Source: Neoechinorhynchus agilis (taxonomy: Eukaryota; Acanthocephala). Taken from it: a stretch of DNA of 64,000 bases. The notes under the pieces were generated by a model. It searched no databases and had not been told where the DNA came from. It was given only the letters and a program-made list of their open reading frames with translations. Below, in pieces: positions 1 through 11,900 of this stretch. Location of the stretch: positions 310,001 to 374,000 of the forward strand of contig CM121343.1 of NCBI GenBank assembly GCA_051530055.1. The letters are read 5' to 3'. Each line of letters opens with the position of its first letter. The first letter of the stretch is position 1. Position numbers and translations under genes: made by a program.

Positions 1-1106
1 ACTAAAATAGCGGATTCTTTTCATTATTGATTGAGATTTTCAAGTTGCACAAAACGACGGGCCTACGCCGTAATCATCAAGAGAAAATCCTTCGGGAGGC
101 TGGGGCTTGAGATGTGGTGATCATAATTCGCGGAATAATGCATCAGCGAGTGCAAGCAGAAATCCGGTCCCCGAATCTCGGGAATCGCAATCCCGAGCAA
201 CACGATACAAAACCTTTTTTCGATACTAAAATAGCGGATTCTTTTCATTATTGATTGAGATTTTCGAGTCGCACAAAACCACGGTAAACGCCATAATCAG
301 TAAGAGAAAATCCTTCGGGAATCTGGAGCTTTAGAAGTGGTTATTTTAATCCGCAGAATAAGACATTAGCGAGTACGAGCGGAAATCCGGTCCCCGAATT
401 TCGGGAATAGCGATCCCGAGCCACACGATACAAAACCTTTTTTCGATACTAAAATAGCGGATTCTTACCATTATTAATTGAGATTTTCAAGTCGCACAAA
501 ACGACGGGCCTACGCCGTAATCATCAAGAGAAAATCCTTCGGGAGGCTGGGGCTTGAGATGTGGTGATCATAATTCGCGGAATAATGCATCAGCGAGTGC
601 AAGCAGAAATCCGGTCCCCGAATCTCGGGAATCGCAATCCCGAGCAACACGATACAAAACCTTTTTTCGATACTAAAATAGCGGATTCTTTTCATTATTG
701 ATTGAGATTTTCGAGTCGCACAAAACCACGGTAAACGCCATAATCAGTAAGAGAAAATCCTTCGGTAATCTGGAGCTTTAGAAGTGGTTATTTTAATCCG
801 AGGAAAATAAGACATTAGCGAGTACGAGCGGAAATCCGGTCCCCGAATTTCGGGAATGGCGATCCCGAGCAACACAATAAAAACTTTTTTAGACACTAAA
901 ATAGCGGATTCTTTTCATTATTGATTGAGATTTTCAAGTCGCACAAAACGACGGACACGCGCCATAATCATCAAGAGAAAATCCTTCGGGAGGCTGGGGC
1001 TTGAGATGTGGTGATCATAATCCGCAGAATAAGACATTAGCGAGTACGAGCGGAAATCCGGTCCCCGAATCTCGGGAATCGCAACCCCGAGCCACGCGAT
1101 ACAAAA
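1..1106. repeat. Tandem repeat, 223/224-bp unit, about five copies, alternating A-B types
   Basis: The phrase ACTAAAATAGCGGATTCTT recurs at 1, 225, 448, 672 and 895, giving units of 224, 223, 224 and 223 bp plus a final shorter one that runs out near 1106. Units 1 and 3 are nearly identical to each other, as are units 2 and 4, while neighbouring units differ at many sites, so the true recent unit is a 447-bp dimer. The fifth unit mixes features of both types. The array is cut by the window start, so its full length is unknown. A 61-codon open frame on the minus strand appears twice only because the dimer is duplicated; I do not regard it as a gene. Confidence 0.93.
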
Positions 1107-1467
1107 ATAAACAAAAGCTTTAGATTGCTACTTTCCTAAATATCCAACTTCAATATGCAAAACGGTAATTGATGTTTTTAATGAGTGATTTATTGACGAA
1201 TTATTCTTTTTATGACGAATTCAATTTTTGGTTTCAACCTCTGTAATATATCGATTTATCGAGGGAAATAATTATTACATTGTACAAAACGCGTTTGGTC
1301 AAAGGATAGTTTGTTTTTTGAATGTTTCATACCTTTAAAAAATCGTCCATCAAAGATTTAGTGTGTGGCGTGGAACTATTAATTTATTAGGACGCAGCTT
1401 ATTTCTATCAAATAGATCAAATGCCGATTTAGCGTTATTTCGAATAAATATTATTAACGATTAAGTG
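1107..1467. other. AT-rich spacer, nothing recognised
   Basis: No open frame of coding character, RNA gene or repeat is visible between the 223-bp tandem repeat and the fold-back element. Confidence 0.6.
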
Positions 1468-1853
1468 TATATTTGAGGTTACTCTATTGACTTTACCCGG
1501 TTGAGTTGGGTACACGGCCCACTAATTAAGTAAAGGAAGCTCTTGGCAGAGTGTACATTCTCAGATACCTCTTTGGAATAGGCGGAACTCATCATTCAGT
1601 TTCCTCTTCCATTCAACGAGATATTTCGTCCCCTTTGGTTGTTCATCCTTGTTTGATTCCCTTAGCGTCGATGACTCAAAACCAAAGGGGACGAAATACC
1701 TCGTTGAACGGAATAGGAAACTCAATGATTAGTCCCGGTTACTCCAAAGAGGTATCTGAGAATGTAGACTGCCATGAGCTTCCTTGACCAAAAAATCAGT
1801 GAGATGTGTGCCCAATTCAGCCGGGTAAAGTCATTTGAGTAACCTTAAATATA
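1468..1853. mobile_element. Fold-back (long inverted repeat) MITE-like element, 386 bp
   Basis: The left half (about 1468-1652) is the reverse complement of the right half (about 1669-1853) over nearly its whole length. Matching landmarks are GAGGTTACTC / GAGTAACCTT at the tips, GACTTTACCCGG / CCGGGTAAAGTC just inside, CTCAGATACCTCTTTGG / CCAAAGAGGTATCTGAG in the middle, and TTTCGTCCCCTTTGG / CCAAAGGGGACGAAA near the short loop. By eye the arms agree at roughly 85%. It has no transposase and looks like a non-autonomous DNA element. The tips lie in TATA-type sequence, which would suit a TA target-site duplication, but the symmetry makes the exact ends uncertain. The 78-codon frame across it is a by-product. 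Confidence 0.85.
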
Positions 1854-1899
1854 ATCGCTTTAAACATGCCAAAATATCATTAACTAGTTTAGAGATCAG

Positions 1900-2215
1900 A
1901 TTTTAGAAGAAATGCCAACATATACTCACTGAAGTGCAATCAACCGTCATCTTTAAGGTTGAAGATTTTAGGGCAAGCGGCTGAGCAACAACCTTCCCGA
2001 TGCACATTTGTTGGTTATCTCCTAACAGTGGATAGGAGCATCTTTGCATGACTTGATGGCAGTGACTTCACGTCTCGGCACTGTACCGTTACGGAAATGT
2101 ACGACGTTGACGAACTCAAAAGGAGACATGGTTCCTTGCTGGTTTCCCTCGGCATTGCAAATAAGGTCAAGAATCTATATTTGGTCGCAATCCATGGAAA
2201 AATCTGCAATGGAAG
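1900..2215 (+). pseudogene. Coding-like but interrupted stretch, unrecognised
   Basis: Short plus-strand stretches read like protein but do not form one frame. One includes STVIFKVEDFRASG before a stop near 1983. Another, around 2090-2205, contains YDVDELKRRHGSLLVSLG and continues for about 25 further residues before a stop. An in-frame stop lies upstream near 2049. I see no splice sites that join these convincingly and do not recognise the family. It may be a decayed gene, a set of small exons, or chance. Confidence 0.22.
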
Positions 2216-2280
2216 CTAAAGTCGCTATTATTGGTACATTCAAACTTTCGAATTATGATCAAAACGATTATTGCATTTAG

Positions 2281-3081
2281 ATTGTTTCTTGAATATTAAA
2301 CCTTTTCTTTTTTTAACTCGGGGTTTGATTTGTTCATTCATCATAAATATAATCATATTAAATGGATAAAAATCATACGACCAATGTTTATTATTGAAAA
2401 TATTCGGTATTCAGCAATCGCTCGAATCCTGAAAGGTTGCCTCGATCAAAGGAGCAAGTTGTTCAGTCGCGTTTTGTTGACTTTTTTAAAATAATTTGCT
2501 CAGCGTTTGGATCGACTAAAACATGCGATTAATTACGTTCAATTAAAACCTTGAAGCTCAGAACTCGACTCCAAGAATTGTTTGACATTTTAGAAAATAT
2601 AAAATACCGATCTAATCATTGCTAACTTCTACAGTGAATACTCTACAATTTTTGTCATATAAAATATTGATTCTTCAACAAGATGCAAAACATCAGCTGC
2701 TCAAACAAATGTTTTTTGCTTACAAGTGTTTATGTATGGAAAACAACAAACAACTATAAATATTTATTAGGTTCACGGCGTTCATAATACCTGATTGAGT
2801 ATATTGATACCTCTAAGACCGCAATGATAACGAAACCCAATTTCGAATAGCCTATAAGCGATTGCTCGTTAAAAACACAACGGATTTAAACCAGCGGACG
2901 ACTTCAATGTCGCGTGAATGGGTTCATGGACGAATCGATTTTAGAGAGCTAAATTAGTAGACAAATATTCATTTTGTTCACCTTGCACCAAAAATATAGT
3001 TGTATAAACCGATTAACAATGTGAAATTTAATTTTTTTATATGTCGCTCGAGGATAATTAACTTCGATCACTAATTTTTAG
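2281..3081. other. AT-rich intergenic sequence upstream of TFIIA gamma
   Basis: No long frame or repeat is seen. The last ten bases read CTAATTTTTAG directly before the TFIIA-gamma start codon, which is a strong 3' splice or trans-splice acceptor. A 5' untranslated exon could therefore lie here, but I cannot identify one. Confidence 0.5.
3072..3081 (+). promoter_or_regulatory. 3' splice acceptor abutting the start codon
   Basis: The sequence TTTTTAG ends at the base before ATG. Either an intron in the 5' untranslated region ends here or a spliced leader is added here. No donor or upstream coding exon that would suggest ordinary cis-splicing was found. Confidence 0.5.
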
Positions 3082-3474
3082 ATGGCAGATAAAATGGAAG
3101 TCATTATGCGGGAAATGTATCGTAGCACTTCGCTTGGTGCGACACTCAAATGTGCGATTGAGGATTTAGTGAAAAAAGAAGATTTACCGAAGGACATTGA
3201 TACGGATATAATGGAAGTATATGATGATGTTGTCTCGACTGTCTTGCTTCCTTCACTAAAAAGTCGAGTTAACTTCCATGGCACTTTAGGAACATATAGA
3301 TTTTGTGATAACGAATGGAACATGCGATTCAAAAATTTCAATCTTAGAGAAGGTCAAAGCGTTCACCAGTGTGAATTTATGAAAGTCGTTGCTTGCAGTG
3401 ACAAAACCAAACGTTCAAGGATGAATACGGGCTCAAAACATTCCAAAAAAATAAAAGTTGGAGGCAAAAAGTGA
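3082..3474 (+). CDS. GTF2A2: Transcription initiation factor IIA gamma (small) subunit
   Basis: This single-exon gene encodes 130 residues of the TFIIA small subunit, which stabilises TBP on promoter DNA in the RNA polymerase II pre-initiation complex in the nucleus. Family landmarks appear in order. The N-terminal helical region has YRSTSLGATLK (residues about 13-23), matching the YRNTTLGNSL motif of animal homologues. The C-terminal beta-barrel region has SRVNFHGTLGTYRFCDNEW (about 73-91), the most conserved block of the family, then MKVVACSDK. Animal TFIIA gamma is usually about 105-110 residues. Here there are six extra N-terminal residues and a basic tail of about 20 residues rich in Lys, Arg and Ser. 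The ATG at 3082 follows a TTTTTAG acceptor directly; a second in-frame ATG (codon 5) is possible. It converges with the micro-gene whose stop lies 60 bp away. Confidence 0.95.
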   Translation: MADKMEVIMREMYRSTSLGATLKCAIEDLVKKEDLPKDIDTDIMEVYDDVVSTVLLPSLKSRVNFHGTLGTYRFCDNEWNMRFKNFNLREGQSVHQCEFMKVVACSDKTKRSRMNTGSKHSKKIKVGGKK

Positions 3475-3533
3475 TTCGCGTGCGACCCCGTAGTATATAA
3501 TATATAATCAATTATATTTCTATTATTCTTGTT

Positions 3534-3789
3534 TTAAAAAACTTTATTAAATCCGAGTAATGCCAGCATTCGTCCAAGTGAGTACATGAACGACGCAGTT
3601 ACCGTAATTGTCAACAAACCACAAAAACTGTAGAATTGATTGTAGTTAAATGCTAGGTTCCCAAATGTTTTCGACTCGTCTCGGTGGATTCGACAAAATG
3701 CCCGTTGTCGACCATATCGTCTTGGCACATGAAGATTTACCATACTGGAATCCTTGTAGAATGCGGGGCAAGCGAAGGAATGCTTTCAT
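3534..3789 (-). CDS. Candidate two-exon micro-gene, 55-aa single-pass membrane protein
   Basis: My model joins exon 1 (3789-3741, 16 codons plus one base) to exon 2 (3652-3534) across an 88-bp intron with donor GTAAAT and acceptor CCTAG. The phases match (1/1). The product starts MKAFLRLPRILQGFQY, a basic amphipathic stretch that resembles a mitochondrial targeting segment. It continues with one hydrophobic segment around CGLLTITVTASFMYSLG and ends in LALLGFNKVF. I do not recognise the family; the size suits a small subunit of an inner-membrane complex, but that is inference. Alternatively the frame running through the intron (3743-3534, 69 codons) is used, or nothing is translated. It converges with TFIIA gamma, and its start lies only about 120 bp from the satellite array. 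Confidence 0.4.
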
Positions 3790-3907
3790 AGCCGTTTTGG
3801 TACAAAATGTCTAATTTACAGGGAATGCATTAACATGCTCCAGTGGAGCTTATAATTAATGCAGCTTAGTCCGAGGCTACTTTTACGAGAATTTAAAAGT
3901 ACACTCA

Positions 3908-5900
3908 AATAGCCGGTTAATCATCCGATCAACCGGAGATTAGGAGTAAATTCTAGAAACGAAACAAAGCGTAACACACAGTACATTTAACGGTTAAACA
4001 TCCGATCAACCGAAATTGGGAATAAAAAAATCACGTCCAGATGCGGCCCGATTAACCCCAGAATCGACTGTACTCTATATCTAAAATTGTACTTGGGGTC
4101 AAATTACCGCTTAAACATCCGATCAACTGAAAATGGTAATAAAAAAATAGCGTCCAGATGCGGGCCGATTAATCCCGGAATCGACTGTGTTCTATATCTA
4201 AAATTGTTCTTCGGGTCAAATTGCCGCTTAAACATCTGATCAACCCGATTTTAGGACCGAAAAGATCGCGTAAAGATGAGGACCGATTAGCCCCAGAATC
4301 TGCTGTATTCTCTTTATAAAACTGTTCTTGTGGTCAAATCACCAGTAAGATATCCGATCAACCAGAGTTTAGAAGGAAAATATCGCGTCCAGATGCGGAT
4401 AGATCTACCCAAGGATCGGCTGTATTCTATTTAAGAATCTTTTCTTGCGGTCAAATCACTGGGAAAACATCCAATCAATCGGATTTTAGGACCGAAAAGA
4501 TCGCGTCCAGATGCGGACTGATTAGCCCCAGAATCGGCTGTATTCTATTTATAAATGTGTTCTTGCGGTCAAATCACCAGTAAAATATCCGATCAACGGG
4601 ATTTTAAGACCGAAAAGATCGCATTCAGATGCGGACCGATTAACCCCAGAAATGGCTGTATATAATTTATGAAATTGTTCTTGCGGTGAAATCACCGGTA
4701 AAATATCCGATCAACTGGATTTTAGGACCGAAAAGATCGCGCCAAGATGCGGACCAATAAACCCAAGAATCTGTTGTATTCTATCTAAAAATCTTTTCTT
4801 GTGGTCAAATCACCGGCAAAAGATCCGATCAACCGGATTTTAGGAACGAAAAGATAGCGTCCAGATGCGGCATTACTAACCCCAGAATCGGCTGTATTGT
4901 ATTTATAAATCTGTTCTCGCGGTAAAATATTCGGTAAAACATCCGATCAGCCGGATTTTAGAATCGAAAAGATCGCGTCCAGATGCCGACCGATTCATCC
5001 AGAATCGGCTGTATTCTATTTATAAATCCCTTCTTGCGGCCAAATCACTGGTAAAACATCCGATCAACCGGATTTTAGGGTCGAAAAGATCGACACAAGA
5101 TGCTGGCCGATGAACCCCAGAATCGGCTGTATTCCATTTATAAATCTGTTCTTACTTTCAAATCACCTGTAATACATTCGATCAGCCGGATTTCAGGACC
5201 GAAAGGATCGCGTTTAGATGCCAACCGATTAGCCCCAGAATCGGCTGTATTATACTTATAAATCTGTTCTTGCGGTCAAATCACCGATAAAACATCCGAT
5301 CAACCGGATTTTAGGACCGAAAAGATCGCGTCAAGATGCGGACCAATTTACCCCAGAATCGGCTGTATTCTATTTATAAATCTGTTCTTGCAGTAAAATA
5401 ACTGGTTAAACATCCGATCAACCAGATTTCAGAACCGGAAAAGTCGCGTAAAGATGCAGCCCAATTAACACCAGAATCGGCTGTAGTCTATTTATAAATC
5501 TGTTCTTGCGGTCAAATCACCGGTAAAACATCCAACCAACCGGATTTTAGGACCGAAAAGATCGCGTCCAGATGCGAACCGATTAGCCCCAGAATCGGCT
5601 GTAGTCTATTTATAAATCTGTTCTTGCGGTCAAATCACCGGTAAAACATCCAACCAACCGGATTGTAAGACCGAAAAGATCGCGTCATGATGCCGACAAA
5701 TTCACAGCACGAATCGGCTATATTCTATTTATAAATCTGTTCTTGCGGTCAGATCACCACTAAAACACCGACCATAACCGAAACAGGAAACGGTGTGGTT
5801 GGATCGGTAAACATGATCTGCCGATGGGCCGAATGCGTCCAGATGCGGACCGATTATCCCGAATCGGCTGTATTCTCTTTATAAATCGTTCTCGGTCAAA
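3908..5900. repeat. Degenerate left edge of the satellite array
   Basis: The first monomers (about 3908-4330) are recognisable mainly by ATCCGATCAACCG, the GTCCAGATGCGG region and AGAATCG, with many substitutions such as TCTATATCTAAAATTG in place of the usual TTTATAAATCTG. Divergence falls steadily until about 6000, where near-identical monomers begin. This gradient marks a genuine array boundary rather than an assembly break. Confidence 0.85.
5762..5835. repeat. Anomalous non-satellite patch inside the array
   Basis: Between a normal GATCACCACTAAAAC and a normal GCGTCCAGATGCGG, about 60 bases read differently from any other monomer, including GGAAACGGTGTGGTTGG and GATCTGCCGATGGGCC. The next 70 bases also carry several one-base losses. 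It may be a small insertion or filler, a rearranged monomer, or poor consensus sequence. Confidence 0.5.
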
Positions 5901-8900
5901 TCACCGGTAAAACATCGGATAAACCGGATTTTAGAACCGAAAATATCGCGTCAAGTTGCGGACCGATTAATCCCAGAATCGGCTGTATTCTATTTATAAA
6001 TCTGTTCTTGCTGTCAAATCACGGTAAAACATCCGATCAACCGGATTTTAGCACCGAAACGATCGCGTCCAGATGCGCGCCGATTAGCCCCAGAATCGGC
6101 TGTATTCTCTTTATAAATCTGTTCTTGTGGTCAAATCACCGGTAAAACATCGGATCAACCGGATTTTAGAACCGAAAAGATCGCGTCCAGATGCGGACCG
6201 ATTAGCCCCAGAATCGGCTGTATTCTCTTTATAAATCTGTTCTTGCGGTCAAATCACCGGTAAAACATCGGATCAACCGGATTTTAGAACCGAAAAGATC
6301 GCGTCAAGATGCGGACCGATTAATCCCAGAATCGGCTGTATTCTATTTATAAATCTGTTCTTGCGGTCAAATCACCGGTAAAACATCGGATCAACCGGAT
6401 TTTAGAACCGAAAAGATCGCGTCAAGATGCGGACCGATTAATCCCAGAATCGGCTGTATTCTATTTATAAATCTGTTCTTGCTGTCAAATCACGGTAAAA
6501 CATCCGATCAACCGGATTTTAGGACCGAAAAGATCGCGTCCAGATGCGAACCGATTAGCCCCAGAATCGGCTGTATTCTCTTTATAAATCTGTTCTTGCT
6601 GTCAAATCACGGTAAAACATCCGATCTACCGGATTTTAGAACCGAAAAGATCGCGTCAAGATGCGGACCGATTAATCCCAGAATCGGCTGTATTCTCTTT
6701 ATAAATCTGTTCTTGCGGTCAAATCTAAAACATCCGATCAACCGGATTTTAGAACCGAAAAGATCGCGTCCAGATGCGAACCGATTATCCCCAGAATCGG
6801 CTGTATTCTTATAAATCTGTTCTTGCGGTCAAATCACCGGTAAAACATCGATCAACCGGATTTTAGCACCGAAACGATCGCGTCCAGATGCGAACCGATT
6901 AGCCCCAGAATCGGCTGTATTCTATTTATAAATCTGTTCTTGCGGTCAAATCACCGGTAAAACATCCGACCAACCGGATTTCAGGACCGAATTTATCGCG
7001 TCCAGATGCGGACCGATTAATCCCAGAATCGGCCGTATTCTATTTATAAATCTGTTCTTGCTGTCAAATCACGGTAAAACATCCGATCTGCCGGATTTTA
7101 GGACCGAAAAGATCGCGTCCAGATGCGAACCGATTAGCCCCAGAATCGGCTGTATTCTCTTTATAAATCTGTTCTTGCGGTCAAATCACCGGTAAAACAT
7201 CGGATCAACCGGATTTTAGAACCGAAAACATCGCGTCCAGATGCGGACCGATTAGCCCCAGAATCGGCTGTATTCTCTTTAGAAATCTGTTCTTGCGTTC
7301 AAATCACCGGTAAAGCATCGGATCAACCGGATTTTAGAACCGAAAAAATCGCGTCCAGATGCGGACCGATTAGCCCCAGAATCGGCTGTATTCTCTTTAT
7401 AAATCTGTTCTTGCGGTCAAATCACCGGTAAAACATCGGGTAAACCGGATTTTAGAACCGAAAAGATCGCGTCCAGATGCGGACCGATTAGCCCCAGAAT
7501 CGGCTGTATTCTCTTTATAAATCTGTTCTTGCGGTCAAATCACGGTAAAACATCCGATCAACCGGATTTCAGGACCGAATTTATCACGTCCAGACGCGGA
7601 CCGATTAATCCCAGAATCGGCCGTATTCTATTTATAAATCTCTTCTTGCTGTCAAATCACGGTAAAACATCCGATCTGCCGGATTTTAGGACCGAAAAGA
7701 TCGCGTCCAGATGCGAACCGATTAGCCCCAGAATCGGCTGTATTCTCTTTATAAATCTGTTCTTGCGGTCAAATCACCGGTAAAACATCGGATCAACCGG
7801 ATTTTAGAACCGAAAAGATCGCGTCCAGATGCGGATCAGCCCCAGAATCGGCTGTATTCTCTTTATAAATCTGTTCTTGCGGTCAAATCACCGGTAAAAC
7901 ATCGGATCAACCGGATTTTAGAACCGAAAAGATCGCGTCCAGATGCGGACCGATTAGCCCCAGAATCGGCTGTATTCTCTTTATAAATCTGTTCTTGCGG
8001 TCAAATCACCGGTAAAACATCGGATCATGTAACCGGATTTTAGAACCGAAAAGATCGCGTCAAGATGCGGACCGATTAATCCCAGAATCGGCTGTATTCT
8101 ATTTATAAATCTGTTCTTGCTGTCAAATCACGGTAAAACATCCGATCTACCGGATTTTAGAACCGAAAAGATCGCGTCCAGATGCGAACCGATTAGCCCC
8201 AGAATCGGCTGTATTCTCTTTATAAATCTGTTCTTGCGGTCAAATCACCGGTAAAACATCGGATCAACCGGATTTTAGAACCGAAAAGATCGCGTCCAGA
8301 TGCGGACCGATTAGCCCCAGAATCGGCTGTATTCTCTTTATAAATCTGTTCTTGCGGTCAAATCACGGTAAAACATTCGATCTCCCGGATTTCAGGACCG
8401 AATTTATCACGTCAGACGCGGACCGATTAATCCCAGAATCGGCCGTATTCTATTTATAAATCTTTCTTGCTGTCAAATCACGGTAAAACATCGGATCTAC
8501 CGGATTTTAGAACCGAAAAGATCGCGTCCAGATGCGGACCGATTAGCATCGGCTGTATTCTCTTTATAATCTGTTTTGCGGTCAAATCACCGGTAAAACA
8601 TCCGATCAACCGGATTTTATAACCGAAAAGATCGCGTCCAGATGCGGACCGATTAGCCCCAGAATCGGCTGTATTCTCTTTATAAATCTGTTCTTGCGGT
8701 CAAATCACCGGTAAAACATCGGATCAACCGGATTTTAGAACCGAAAAGATCGCGTCAAGATGCGGACCGATTAGCCCCAGAATCGGCTGTATTCTGTTCA
8801 TAAATCTTTTCTGTCGGTCAAATCACCGGTAAAATATCGGATCATATAAATCTGTTCTTGCGGTCAAATCACCGGTAAAACATCGGATCAACCGGATTTT

Positions 8901-11900
8901 GGAACCGAAAAGATCGCGTCAAGATGCGGACCGATTAATCCCAGAATCGGCTTTATTCTATTTATAAATCTGTTCTTGCTGTCAAATCACCGGCAAAACA
9001 TCGGATCAACCGGATTTTACAATCGAAAATATCGCGTCAAGTTGCGGATCGATTAATCCCAGAATCGGCTAAATTCTATTTATAAATCTGTTCTTGCTGT
9101 CAAATCACGGTAAAACATCCGATCTACCGGATTTTAGGACCGAAAAGATCGCGTCCAGATGCGAACCGATTAGCCACAGAATCGGCTGTATTCGCTTTAT
9201 AAATCTGTTATTGTGGTCAAATCACCGGCAAAACATCGGATCAACCGGATTTTAAAACCGAAAAGATCGCGTCAAGAATCGGACCGATTAATCCCCGAAT
9301 CGGCAGTATTCTATTTATAAATCTATTCTTGCTGTCAAACTACCGGTAAAACATCGGATCAACCGGATTTTAGCACCGAAACGATCGCGTCCAGATGCGA
9401 ACCGATTAGCCCCAGAATCGGCTGTATTCTTTTTATAAATCTTTTCTTGCAGTCAAATCACCGGTAAAACATCGGATCAACCGGATTTTAGAACCGAAAA
9501 GATCGCGTCAAGATGCGGACCGATTAATCCCAGAATCGGCTGTATTCTATTTATAAATCTGTTCTTGCTGTCGAATCACGGTAAAACATCCGATCTACCG
9601 GATTTTAGAACCGAAAAGATCGCGTCCAGATGCGGACCGATTAGCCCCAGAATCGGCTGTATTCTGTTTATAAATCTTTTCTTGCGGTCAAATCACGGTA
9701 AAACATCCGATCTACCGGATTTTAGCACCGAAACGATCGCGTCCAGATGCGAACCGATTAGCCCCAGAATCGGCTGTATTCTATTTATAAATCTGTTCTT
9801 GCTGTCAAATCACGGTAAAACATCGGATCAACCGGATTTTAGAACCGAAAAGATCGCGTCCAGATGCGAACCGATTAGCCCCAGAATCGGCTGTATTCTC
9901 TTTATAAATCTGTTCTTGCGGTCAAATCACCGGTAAAACATCGGATCAACCGGATTTTAGAACCGAAAAGATCGCGTCAAGATGCGGACCGATTAATCCC
10001 AGAATCGGCTGTATTCTCTTTATAAATCTGTTCTTGCGGTCAAATCACGGTAAAACATCGGATCAACCGGATTTTAGAACCGAAAAGATCGCGTCCAGAT
10101 GCGAACCGATTAGCCCCAGAATCGGCTGTATTCTCTTTATAAATCTGTTCTTGCGGTCAAATCACCGGTAAAACATCGGATCAACCGGATTTTAGGACCG
10201 AAAAGATCGCGTCAAGATGCGGACCGATTAATCCCAGAATCGGCTGTATTCTATTTATAAATCTGTTCTTGCTGTCAAATCACGGTAAAACATCCGATCT
10301 ACCGGATTTTAGAACCGAAACGATCGCGTCCAGATGCGAACCGATTAGCCCCAGAATCGGCTGTATTCTGTTTATAAATCTGTTCTTGCTGTCAAATCAC
10401 GGTAAAACATCCGATCAACCGGATTTTAGAACCGAAAAGATCGCGTCCAGATGCGAACCGATTAGCCCCAGAATCGGCTGTATTCTCTTTATAAATCTGT
10501 TCTTGCGGTCAAATCACGGTAAAACATCGGATCAACCGGATTTTAGAACCGAAAAGATCGCGTCAAGATGCGGACCGATTAATCCCAGAATCGGCTGTAT
10601 TCTATTTATAAATCTGTTCTTGCTGTCAAATCACGGTAAAACATCGGATCTACCGGATTTTAGAACCGAAAAGATCGCGTCAAGATGCGGACCGATTAAT
10701 CCCAGAATCGGCTGTATTCTATTTATAAATCTGTTCTTGCTGTCAAATCACGGTAAAACATCCGATCTACCGGATTTTAGCACCGAAACGATCGCGTCCA
10801 GATGCGAACCGATTAGCCCCAGAATCGGCTGTATTCTTTTTATAAATCTTTTCTTGCGGTCAAATCACCGGTAAAACATCGGATCAACCGGATTTTAGAA
10901 CCGAAAAGATCGCGTCAAGATGCGGACCGATTAATCCCAGAATCGGCTGTATTCTATTTATAAATCTGTTCTTGCTGTCAAATCACGGTAAAACATCCGA
11001 TCTACCGGATTTTAGGACCGAAAAGATCGCGTCAAGATGCGGACCGATTAATCCCAGAATCGGCTGTATTCTATTTATAAATCTGTTCTTGCGGTCAAAT
11101 CACGGTAAAACATCCGATCTACCGGATTTTAGAACCGAAAAGATCGCGTCAAGATGCGGACCGATTAATCCCAGAATCGGCTGTATTCTATTTATAAATC
11201 TGTTCTTGCTGTCAAATCACGGTAAAACATCCGATCTACCGGATTTTAGGACCGAAAAGATCGCGTCCAGATGCGAACCGATTAGCCCCAGAATCGGCTG
11301 TATTCTATTTATAAATCTGTTCTTGCTGTCAAATCACGGTAAAACATCCGATCTACCGGATTTTAGAACCGAAAAGATCGCGTCCAGATGCGAACCGATT
11401 AGCCCCAGAATCGGCTGTATTCTCTTTATAAATCTGTTCTTGCGGTCAAATCACCGGTAAAACATCGGATCAACCGGATTTTAGGACCGAAAAGATCGCG
11501 TCCAGATGCGAACCGATTAGCCCCAGAATCGGCTGTATTCTCTTTATAAATCTGTTCTTGCGGTCAAATCACGGTAAAACATCGGATATACCGGATTTTA
11601 GAACCGAAAAGGTCGCGTCCAGATGCGGACCGATTAGCCCCAGAATCGGCTGTATTCTCTTTATAAATCAGTTTTTGCGGTCAAATCACCGGTAAAACAT
11701 CGGATAAACCGGATTTTAGGACCGAAAATATCGCGTCAAGATACGGACTGATTAATCCCAGAATCGGCTGTATTCTATTTATAAATCTGTTCTTGCAGTA
11801 AAATAACTGGTTAAACATCCGATCAACAAGATTTCAGAACCGGAAAAGTCGCGTAAAGATGCGGCCCAATTAACCCCAGAATCGGCTGTAGTCTATTTAT

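Noticed and set aside
63-695. Two identical 61-codon minus-strand frames
   Set aside because: They are the same position in two copies of the 447-bp dimer and carry no recognisable features.
1551-1787. 78-codon frame in the fold-back element
   Set aside because: It spans both arms and the loop of an inverted repeat and has no protein character.
2425-2440. tRNA B-box-like GCTCGAATCC
   Set aside because: No matching A-box or acceptor stem is found nearby.
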